A DNA stretch of 64,000 nucleotides, from NCBI GenBank assembly GCA_022885665.1, contig JAGQDJ010000608.1:248001-312000 (forward strand). Direction: 5' to 3'. Numbering within the stretch: position 1 is the first letter of the stretch; every line of letters starts with the position of its first letter. This DNA comes from Triops longicaudatus. Its lineage: Eukaryota > Arthropoda > Branchiopoda > Notostraca > Triopsidae. Positions 11,195 through 21,700 of this stretch are shown in pieces. Made by a program: the position numbers and the translations under genes. A model generated the notes under the pieces. That model saw only the letters and a list, made by a program, of their open reading frames with translations. It searched no databases and was not told where the DNA came from.

Positions 11195-11203
11195 CCTTAT
11201 ATA
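11195..11203 (-). promoter_or_regulatory. TATA box of peroxidase A
   Basis: TATATAAGG on the minus strand. An initiator-like GCAGTT with A at 11175 follows 28 nt downstream. The inferred 5' UTR is about 125 nt to the ATG at 11049. Confidence 0.65.
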
Positions 11204-11738
11204 CCAACCGGCGGAGAAATTTTTATTTTTCCGAACATTTTCGGGAACGTTGAAAATTCTGTTGAGACTTTGTGAATTTTTCTTCAGTGTTTGTCGTACG
11301 TTCTCTCTCAGGTTAACTGTAGCTTGGAAACTATGTTTTATCTCCTAAAAGAAGCTAGTCCTTTACCGAGTGGTTGGTAAACTTGCGACGCATTCCAATA
11401 GAAAGTAAGCTTCACCTTTTTATTTTTAAGGCTAACACGTACAAAATTTCGTAGATCTAAAATCCTTCGCTCAACATACTGTACCCTTCGGACTTTCCTT
11501 TGCTTTGTTCATTGTTCACAAATATGGTGCACCTTGCTTGTTATTGCAAGATTTATACGGTCATTTGCGCCATAATTTTCTAGTGTTACCACTCTGAGCT
11601 TAAACTCAAAGAAATAAATATAATGCCTATGATCAAATAGTGTGTACCTTCTTTTTTAATATTGACTACACGCAGCGAATGTGTTTTTAGTGGCGAGCAA
11701 TGGAGTCCGAATAACTCACGTTTTCCAGAGAACCTCAG
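11204..11738. other. Spacer between peroxidase copies A and B
   Basis: Non-coding. It holds the 3' end of copy B on one side and the upstream region of copy A on the other. No other feature seen. Confidence 0.6.
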
Positions 11739-11744
11739 TTTATT
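11739..11744 (-). terminator. Polyadenylation signal of peroxidase B
   Basis: AATAAA on the minus strand, 31 nt after the stop codon at 11776-11778. Confidence 0.75.
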
Positions 11745-11775
11745 TACCAGCTGCCAACGTAACTTATGAAAGACT

Positions 11776-14700
11776 TTAGAACTCTGAGCCTGTTGTTGGC
11801 ACCAGTTCGCGCCAGGCGTTCAAATCCATACGAGAAATCTCATTACAAAACACTTTAGCATTAACCCCTGTAGGAGCCTTGAAAACATTCGGCTGTATTA
11901 GATTGATATATCCTTCCATATTGTCACAAATTATTCTAGCTAATGAAGTATTTCGCAATTGCCCAAGTTGGAATAGAGTAAAAGAATGCGGCTGGTCCCC
12001 AAGCGCGTAAAAGAAACGATCGCCTCTCACTGTGCGAACGAATTGGTCCGCCAGAATGCAAGCAAAAGTGGGTCCAACTAACGCTCCACCAACGGGATGC
12101 TCTACAAATCCGCCGATGAAGAGGTCTATGTCATCCACTGATTCGTAAACATGCTCCAGACGTTCAACAATCTGAAAAAGGCCAAATTAGGTCTTAGTTC
12201 GCTTAAAGTAGAGTACTTCATACACCCACCGTTGGCGGAATCTCGTTCAGGAGATCTGCAAATGCTTTAGCTCTTCCTATATGGCATAATTCGCGGTAAC
12301 TGTTGTACGATCCTATTCCATGATCCCTTCCGCGTTGTATTGCCAATGCAATGCCATCCATGCCAGTATCTTCTATGCCTCGAAATAATTTTGATGTAAC
12401 CTAAGTATTGAAACGAAAAATTATTTACCAAATATTTGAGCACCTCACTACTCAAACTTACTTCATCGCTCGCAAAATTGTCGTAACTTTGAATGGCTTG
12501 AGACAACATACCGCGGACAAGGCCTTCGATGTCTCTTGGCTTGTCAACTAGGCCACTAGGATTGTTATACACGTTACTCAGGTTGGTGTATTTGTAGAGC
12601 TGATAATATTCGTTGTAGTATCTGTTCAGATATTCAAATGCATATTTTAGCAATGTGGAATAAGCTTCAGTATCGTGATGTAATATTCTAGTATTCTAGT
12701 ATCATAATAAATGAAATATAATACAAAATAGTACTCGAGTGAAGTTTGGATATAATTGTAGGAAAAGAGAGCAGCGGCGGATCCGAACTCGTTAGTAACA
12801 GCAGGGCTTATAGAAGGATCATAAGTATTGCAGTAACTGTCTTCAGAAGGGCACGCAATACGCAGTGCTTCCAAAATATCCAAACCTATATCGCAGGGAA
12901 AATATTCCACCAAAAAATGAAAATAATAAAAATAATCACACTGAAAATAATAAAAGAAGAGACATTAGAGGACTGACCAAGGATATTAGGTAACCAGTGA
13001 TGAACGGTGATTTGTTGAATCTCGGCAATTACAATGCGCCTGCTTTGGAAAAATAGCTCTTCATCGTCCCACCAAGGGTTAATTTCTGCCAGTATTTGCG
13101 CAACGCGGTTATGTTCTCGAAGCCAGAGCCAGTGGGTCACAGTTAGTTGTGGATGATAGTTCACACGAACGTCACCTATGAATTGAAGCACCAAACTATA
13201 AAAAGCGTATTCCTTATACTTTATGCTAAGGTCTTCAAGGATACCAGCCACGAAACAAACGTCTGTAGCACAGTGGCTCGTGTCCGTCGCTAAAGGCAAA
13301 AATTCTCGGTGTCCGATTTGGGAGGTTTTTAGCAAGCCGCCATTAAATGTGCGTAGTTCCAGAGCAGTTGTCAAGCTGCTACCGTATATCTGCGATCCAT
13401 CGAGGAATGACGTCACTTGATTGAGCTACGAAAACATTTTAAAACGAAACAGGAATACGTGTTGTATTACTTGTTCAACCGGTCCTAGTTTGCAATCTAC
13501 TCGCGGAGCTGTCATGGAACGCATATAACTCATGCAAGTTCTCCCATGATGAGAGTAAATAGGGTCATCCATCGGAATTGAGACAGGCATGCATTGGGGA
13601 TGGAGAAATCTTGAATCCATGAGATGACCGTCTTCAGAACAACAGGGGATAGGGACGAAATCGCCTGTGCAAAAAAGAACTCAATCTACTAGCGACAGTC
13701 TTCGTATCAGTTATTACTAATTGTTGCGATAGGGATTTGCGACAAGTCGTGTTCCACCCATTGACTCCACTGCATCATCCACATCGTATAGTGTATGAAT
13801 GGACGATTTTGCGACGTGATAAGTTTGGCGCTAATTAAACGAGGACTAGGAAGCGCTTTCCCACTTGAAGATACGCGAGGTTCATATGATCCTGGAAATT
13901 CAAGTGAGCTGATTATAAATTGATAATAAGTGAAAAAACAATTAACATTTCGATCATGACTTTTCTAGAAAAATCGAGAAAATTCGTTGTTAATGAAAAA
14001 TAACTTGCCATCACGGTACGAAGGCGCAAGAATGCGAGCTAGGGCAGTATTTGCTTGACCCCACGTTGGGTGCTGGATATTATTGCAAGATCCGTCAAGT
14101 TTTCCAAAACGCATTGTAGGGATACAAGACAGCGTACTAGCGCAAAATGGTCTCAACTTGTCGTGTTGCATAGGATCTATTTTATGTACCTCCTTGACAG
14201 AAAGAAACGTTCTAAAGGAACGTTTGTCATTATCAGCTCTCACGAGGCGAACAGTTTGTGCCTTACGTTTCAAGTACAGCTTTGCTAAATTCGAGAAAGA
14301 TGGTCGACTTTATTCCTTCTACACGAGCTTCCATAGTTGGTGCTGAAAGCAGTGCTGCGGCAAATACCTGGGAAGACTTCGGAGCATCTTGTCGAGAATT
14401 GGTCATGTTGACTTCGAAATCCATTTGCTTGTCGACTCGATCAAGGGCCATGTCAAGAGCGCGTTTAACGACGAAGCTCATATTGAAGAAGAAAAGACCA
14501 CTACGAACTGAAAAGTATGGTTTCTTTAATTAATTTATGAGAAAACTGTTTGCAGCTTGAAGAAATGAGAAAGGGACATTGTATGCACCGCCCCTTTTTT
14601 ATTGTTGAAAACATAATTCTAATAATCTCTTGCTTATTTACATATATACTGTGCTTTAACAATATTTACGTTGAGTAAATAGGTAAAAATGAGACTGACT

Positions 14701-14871
14701 AGCAAAACAAAACGAAAGGTTAAAAAGCAATTGTCTATCAAGACCCTTTATAACTCTTTGAGTGCACAACCCGGTTGAAAGCTACGAATCTAAAACAGCT
14801 TCGCACATACCTGGAAGTAAAAAGGCTAACGGACACACAGCTGCGACTATAAGGTAGCTAAATATCTTCAT
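11776..14871 (-). CDS. Animal haem peroxidase, copy B (intact frame; proximal His replaced by Tyr)
   Basis: Eleven exons: 14871-14811, 14507-14267, 14211-14009, 13891-13718, 13664-13471, 13425-13245, 13175-12978, 12885-12735, 12621-12462, 12400-12230, 12171-11776. All phases close and give 709 residues. Exon 1 is a signal peptide (MKIFSYLIVAAVCPLAFLLP), so the protein is secreted. Blocks in order: QWVEHDLSQ (Glu215, distal His216), HPQCMPV, CMSYMRSM, LDGSQIYGSS, RVNY (Arg355, Tyr358), WLREHNR, NEFG, IQRGRDHG, DDIDLFIGG and ILADQF. The position of the proximal haem-ligand His is Tyr460 (codon 12758-12760). Asp and Glu that normally esterify the haem are Glu215 and Tyr358. So the fold is recognisable while haem coordination must differ or be absent. 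Intron 3 starts with GC (gcaagt) at 14008. Exons 2-10 match copy A base for base in length except exon 3 (203 versus 202). Head-to-head with DDX55. Confidence 0.92.
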
Positions 14872-15624
14872 GTTAGGATTTCTAGGCTTCGTTGGATTGT
14901 GTACCACGTTCTTTCCAACACGTGAGCGAATGTGACGCGCTTTTCCACCTAAGCGTTGCAACCAAGTCGACTCTACGGACTCAAAACAGCAACTAGATCA
15001 ACGTCCTTTTTCTTACAAAACAAAATTTACTGTCCTCTCTTACCATGTATTTTTCAGCTGTTGGCTTGCTGAAATGGAAAACAACTGCGAATTTACCAAT
15101 CCTGTAAACCTTTTCCTTTCCTTAGAGAGGAGAAAGCCCACCAAATATATATTATTATTATATATTATTTACCGAGTGCACGGTGTATGATATTTACGTA
15201 AAGCCGAAGAGCCTGACATCGCTCTTCGTGGATAGTGTAAACTTGCATTTTTGTCATGCGGGTCTCGTGTATTTAGAATAATTCTTCATAGTAATTTTTT
15301 CTTCGTAAAGATATCGTGCTCAGTATGTTTCCAATTTTAGAGAAGATTGACATAAGCATGACTACACAGCGCTGTAACTAAAGTACATGTGGTAAATACG
15401 CAAGTAAAGTAGCCCAACATGTGACGAGATGCATACCGCCATATGTTCCGATAGTGATTAACATTGCCGCTTGGTGCGCTGTTTATTCCCATAGCAAAGT
15501 TCGGAGTTACCCGGTCACTCGATATCCTACAAATGCATCACAGCAACAAAGCAAACGTAACCACGTGTCTTAGTCTAAACGTGTAAACCATCAACGGAAA
15601 AGATAACTAAATTTAAAGTAATTA
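14872..15624. other. Shared upstream region of peroxidase B (-) and DDX55 (+)
   Basis: About 750 bp between two divergent start codons, so it must hold both promoters. I see an E-box CACGTG near 14919 and an AT-rich microsatellite at about 15146-15170. No TATA box is clear for either gene. Confidence 0.5.
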
Positions 15625-18460
15625 ATGGAAACTGAGTGGGGGAAGCTGGGTGTCCAGCTTAGTGAACCTGTATTAAAAACCTTAAAAGAGCTCGGATTCA
15701 AGAAGACGACTCCGGTTCAAGTATGTTTAATCTATTTTTTTACCACAGCTTCACATAATACTCCTAAGTGAAACAATCTTTCTCATTCCAGGCTGCATGT
15801 ATTCCACTTTTGATGAAGAAGAAAGACATTGCTGCAGAGGCAGTCACAGGGAGTGGTAAAACTCTCGCATTCCTTATTCCTATACTCGAAATCTTGCAGG
15901 TGAAGTTAAAAAAATATCTAGCGGTAGGAAATTCGTATTAACGGCAACTTTTCGCAGACTCGTGCAGAACCTCTAAGAATGCATGACATTGGCGCATTAA
16001 TAATCTCCCCTACAAGAGAGCTCGCTCTACAAATTAGCGAAGTCTTAAACAGTTTTCTGAAAAATTTGCCTCAGTTCACCACTTTGTCCTATATTGGTGG
16101 TCACACGAAAGTTACCGACGATGTCCACCTATTCGAGGAAAAAGGAGGTCACATAATTATTGCCACGCCAGGTCGCTTAGAAGATCTATTAACTAGACAA
16201 CAAGAGTCTGTCAAAATTGTAAATGGGTTAAAATCGTTGGTAAGCGTTTTCTTTTTGTCATACTAACCTGTACTTACAGTTCGCTGTATCGTATTTTATT
16301 TTTTCATCCGACTTACAGTTTCAAAACAATCTAGTTAACTATGAAATGTATCACTAACCAGCCGAGATTTTTATTCGCATGTAAAAATAATTAAATTTAG
16401 ATTAATCATATAAATTTCTCTATTTGTTTAATTGGAATAAAAACGCAGGTTTTCGCGTATTGTCCTGTCACATATTGACAGTCTCTTTTGTTTATCTTCT
16501 ATTATATTTATTTGTTGATTAATTTCGCTTTATATTGTAGGAAGTTCTCATCTTAGACGAAGCAGATCGGCTTCTAGATCTTGGATTCGAAACGAGTGTG
16601 AATAGTATCTTGAGTGTTTTACCTAAGCAAAGGCGAACCGGCTTGTTTTCCGCCACACAAACTCACGAGCTAGAAAACCTTGCCAGGGCAGGTTTGCGCA
16701 ATCCAGTCGTCGTCGCCGTCAAAGAAAAAGTAACCGAACTGTCTCATCTGAATATGGAATAATTCGCACGATTTGTTGTGTATAGGGTGTTATAGATGAG
16801 TCACGTATTCCAGCCAACTTGGATAATTATTACCAAATTACACCAGCTGACCGAAAGTTTTCCACCCTCGTTTCCTTCTTACAGTCACAAAAGACTGGCA
16901 AGTTTATGATTTTCATGTCATCGTGCGCAGCCGTTGAATATTTTTCTCTGATCCTGAAACGGTAAAATGGTGTTCGTGTTGCTGAGCTGTTAACACAACT
17001 TTATGCTTCCCTTCTTTTACCCGTTTTCACATTTGCGGCTGCTAGGTTAGTTACCACCTTGCCTGTACTGTGCATTCACGGAAAAATGAAACAAGCACGA
17101 ACCAAAATCTTCGAAAACTTTCGAAAACAAGAAACCGGTATGTCATTATGAACTTTGCTCAATTCTCCAAATGAAGGCTTAAGTTTACAAGATATTCTGG
17201 TTCCGTCAAGGTATTTTACTTTGTACTGACGTAATGGCCCGGGGCATTGATTTCCCTGACGTTAACTGGGTGATCCAGTTTGACCCGCCCTCTTCAGCAG
17301 CAGCGTTTGTGCATCGATGTGGCCGAACGGCTCGTATTGGGCGACACGGTGCGGCTTTGGTTTTTCTCTTGCCCAACGAAGAAGACTATGTGCGCTTCAT
17401 TGCCATCAACCAAAAAGTAACGTTTGCACCTTGTGAAGCTTAGAGGCCGTTTATAATGGTGTTAACTATGTACAAAATCCTTGTCTAGGTAAGACTTGAA
17501 CCCATGGAGGGTCTTGAACTGGCCCCACCTTTATTGTCCAAAATGAGACAATTTCAGCTGGAAGATAGAGCCATTGCCGACAAGGCAACGCGTGCATTTG
17601 TCTCATACATTCGCTCGTACACCAAGCACGAATGCAATGTCATACTGCGAGTCAAGGGTATTTTTTTTTTTATTTTATTTTTCAGTTTTTGCCAGTTTAT
17701 TACACCAGAGTTCAGGCGTCCGACTCAGTTTCAACTGGATCAAAGAATTCTGCTGAATTCGACAATGTGCATTAGCATCCGAGCTCCCTCTCTTCAACGC
17801 GTTCTATTAAACAGAGCTGCCTGCGGGTATGAAATAGGCTAGGTTTTGTGTTGTGGTTGAATTTACTGGACGAACTGAGATTCTTGGTGTAGAGACATGT
17901 GCTGTGCGTTGAATTTTCTTTGCACCGAGAGCCTAATTGTGTTAATTTTTGCCGGACATAGATTTGGATTTTGGGAAACTTGCGACAGGTTTTGGATTGC
18001 TAAAACTGCCAAAAATGCCCGAGCTGAAAGGTCGGAATGTGGAAGGTTTTGAGGCCGTTGAAATGGATTTAAACCAGATCTCTTATAAAGACAAAGCGCG
18101 AGAAAAAGTTCGTCAAGAGAAACTGGACGAGTATAAGAAAACGGGCAATTGGCCGGGCGCAAAGAAAAGATTGGTGCAAAAGCAGACAGAATCGTGGTCG
18201 CATTGCAAAGACAAGAAGCGCAAGAAGAAAGAGAAAAAGCTAGCCAAGGCTGAAAAACGCAAACGAGTAATTGACCCCGAAGAGTGGGACGACTTGGCTA
18301 AAGACGTTGCGCTTATGAAGAAACTTAAAAAAGGAAAAGTAAGAATATTTATACCTTTACCTGTATGATTGCTAAACACTTTTGTCCCCAGATTTCGCAG
18401 GAAGAATTCCAAGAACAATTTGAGGGAGACGCAGATGGTGCCGCTAGCGATGCAGAATAA
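15625..18460 (+). CDS. DDX55: DEAD-box RNA helicase DDX55 (yeast Spb4)
   Basis: Ten exons: 15625-15720, 15792-15899, 15958-16239, 16541-16729, 16786-16961, 17046-17137, 17211-17416, 17489-17657, 17962-18338, 18392-18460; 587 residues against about 600 in human. Motifs in order: Q motif (GFKKTTPVQ), I (AVTGSGKT), Ia (PTRELALQ), GG (YIGGH), Ib (TPGRL), II (DEAD), III (SAT), IV (IFMSS), V (ARGIDFPDV) and VI (HRCGRTARIGR). The tail has the DDX55-specific run KHECN, DLDF, GLLKLPKMPEL, then a Lys-rich segment, and ends with a KKLKKGK-ISQEEF block close to human. By family knowledge it is a nucleolar ATPase needed for late 27S pre-rRNA processing and 60S ribosome assembly. The stop TAA lies inside AATAAA. 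Tail-to-tail with the K2P gene. Confidence 0.97.
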
Positions 18461-18461
18461 A
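18456..18461 (+). terminator. Polyadenylation signal overlapping the DDX55 stop codon
   Basis: AATAAA whose TAA is the stop codon (18458-18460). If used, the 3' UTR is only about 10-30 nt. No other AATAAA lies just downstream on this strand. Confidence 0.6.
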
Positions 18462-18724
18462 TATATGTTATGTTTAATTTTCATGTAATGTACAAATTGT
18501 TTGTATACAACAATGAAAACCTTTGAGCAAAGCTTTGCTTTCATAACTTTCTAACAGAAATCTAAATACTGTAGTATGTAACGTTGGAAACATGTTAGGG
18601 CTTTGTATGGAATGAGCTGTTGCGAAAAGGGGTAACAAATTTCCATAGATTTCAAAATCTCGCATGCAAGTTCCTTTTTGCGCCTTCTGAAAACGACGGC
18701 ATTTCTTAGCGCATTGAGGGTAAG

Positions 18725-21700
18725 TTACCGAGGTAATGAAGTCGGACTGTATTTGTAATGCATCATTCCGAGCAGTTCACCGATATTCCAAACCTTATCC
18801 ATAAATGCATCTTTCCATAACACGCTGGTCATTGCTGCCAGTACAAAACCACACAGCACGTAAAGCTCGTAAAAAACCTGGAAGGTAGTGGACGTTTGGG
18901 GGGTGTTATTGATAGCCGTGACGTCAGCCGGGATAATTGTTAACAAGGACAGTATAGGCCAAGCTAATGAAGTCGCCGGATCCCAACCAGCCCAAAGCCC
19001 AAACAACAAAGTACCCAGCAAGGGGTAAATACAAAGGAGTAACAAAGCAGACCATCGTGAGGCGTCTTGCGTGGCGTAGTACTCCAACCATCTCTTTTTG
19101 CGTTCTTCCCAAGTTAAAGGAGGTGATAGCGGATACTGTCGTGAATTTTGCGTCGTCCAAATGGGTAATTCTTTGTGACTTCCAGCATTACCGTTAGCTT
19201 TAGCAAGTTCTGCGTTGCCATTCATGAATACTTCGGACTGAGACGAAGAGCTGCCAGTAGCTCTCGTTGTTGAAGGTTCCGTAGGCTTGACGAAAACTTG
19301 TTTTGCGGCAGAGTTTGGTCTTGGACCTGGTTTATGGTCAATCCCGTTCAAGTAACCACCAGGCGGTCGTGTTTGACCAGAGCTGTTAATACTCGGCATG
19401 ATGACCGTCAGCGTGTGGAGTTCGTCCTCGCCAGTTAAATAGGGCAAGTCAACGTCGGTGGCTACAAAAACGTCCGGAAGCCGGCGAGCCAACGACCGGC
19501 GACAATAAGCAATAAAATATGTCCAAACATCAGCTAAATGCGCTCCTACGCAAATAATTTCCAGCCAAAATAGCGGGGTCCCGATAAGAACGCAAGGGAT
19601 TGCAAACAAACGTCCCCATGCTGTCCGAGGCACGCGACTCCCAAAGCCTGCAGTAATCAAAAAGAGTTAAAAACGATTGTTGTTTTTAATTTCAAGGGGA
19701 ATTTCTGTGCTTGGGAAATGGGTTCTTAAGACTCCTTGCCAAAGCTAAAGTTGCTTAGGATAATTTGCGTGTTGGTCGTAACTCTGAAAAGCTGATTCTT
19801 TTGAAAAGCTTTCGAATTACTTTTTCTCTCCGTCAGTGAAATGTCTGCTCTCGTGAAAAGCGTCTGTTGAGGTTGCGCTTTTAACTGATATTTAATGACC
19901 CGGATTCGAACAATAATGACGTGTGTGAGCGTTGTTTACTTTATGTGAAAAACTTGTAAGCAGTAAAATAAACGCAACACGGGACGGATTCACCGTAAGA
20001 TGGATGTATGGTGTTCTTTTATCAGCTATACAACTCATCGGTATTGCGTTGGAAGGACTCCAGCGGAAAGCAGAATTGTCGGTTGCAGGTTGTGTAGCGA
20101 GTTTCCCATGAATCGTTTTTGTTATGTTTAATATCGTGAAGAGCTTGGAAATACGTCGCTGTGTTAAGCTTGGACAGTGTTATGCGGAAGTGGATACCTA
20201 GAAATGCTGTCACGGAAACCAACGATAGACACAGAAACGTCCATACCGCCGTGATTTAAACGTCAGATTGTCAGATTGATACGTCGTGGAGGAAAAGAAA
20301 ATAGAAACGAAAAAATGGCCTTTGTTGCTTTTACAAAAAAGTTACATGATTGAGTGGAGTTTGCTAATTCGCAAGCTAATTTGCCGTTATTCATCCAAAC
20401 TATAAGACCTTTTTCCTTATTAGTTAATTTTGTTAGAAGAAAAGTTTTCGGAGGAAACAGTTGACAGGAAAATTTTTCGAAACTAAAAGACGTTTTGTTT
20501 CAAGCATAGTGGAGAAACGGGACAATTGAAAAAATGGGACAAACCGTGCAAAAATCATAATTAACGAACTTCAAATGTTTTCGGAAAATATCAGGGGCTT
20601 AGTGACAATGACGAAGGTTGCATGAGGAACGTGGCGTCTAACATAATAGTAAGGCTTTTTAAGGAAATACATAAAAACTGAATTTGCAGCTGTTTCAGAA
20701 GAAACGGATCTTTGAGTTTTTGTTGTCACGTTTACATTGAGTACCCGAAAGTTAAGTCCGAACAATTTTTTTACAGCATGATTCACAGAATAATTCTTTG
20801 AAATCTGTACCAGAAAGATTAAAAACTTTCAAGAGATATGAAAAGGCCGGTAAAAGGGGTGATTCAGTTTGGTTTGGGTTGAAGCATTTCTGGCAAGTTC
20901 AAACTATATCCGGCAGCTCGTTCTGTACATTTGGAGTCTAGCTTTAGGAGAGAACTCTAGCTTTCATGGTCGTTTGATCTTATTTTGCGTCTTCGTCTTC
21001 TAAACCACATTTGATAGCCAGGACAATAGACAATCTAATGAGTATAAGTTTGAACAAGAATTTTGTCTCCACGTGAAATTAAAAATTAAGAAACGAAAAG
21101 TGCCCACATTGTCCCTCTCTTCTACTTTCTCGAGGCTTGAAAGGCCATTATGTACTCGTTTTTCCCGTGTAGCGTACTACACGTACCAACATTATGAAAC
21201 ACATGGGCAAATTTCGTCAACACTTACATATTTTCAATTATTTTTTAAAGTGAAGTTTTGCTTGATAAAAGTACAGGATTTAACAAACGTTTTCAAATTG
21301 CATTATTTGTCATTTTCTAAGGGGGTATTTTTTTCTTTCCAAATTTTTGAATAGCCAAATAATCATCACAGTACCACCAACCATACAGGTGAAAAAAAGC
21401 ACAAATATGATCACACAAGGCATCAATACAATTCACGGACCTCTGCAGTGAAAATTCGACATTGCTAATACGGTGGGTAAATGCGTAAAAGTTTCTATAC
21501 CAGAAGCTTCAAAAATTTCCGTCCGCTTGCTAAAATTTCGTTAATAACTTTTTCGAAAATATCTCTCACACGAGAGCAATGAATCTCGAACGAACGAATT
21601 TAGATTTACTGAGTCTAACATTGCAATTATGGCTTTTACATATTTAAAAAAAATTCTTGGATGTAACTTCAACTACTAGGAAATATAACTGTGAGAATTA

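Noticed and set aside
13176..13244. Possible U12-type intron in peroxidase B (donor GTATCCTT)
   Set aside because: The donor matches the U12 consensus, but no TTCCTTAAC-like branch site lies near the acceptor and the homologous intron in copy A has an ordinary GTATGT donor.
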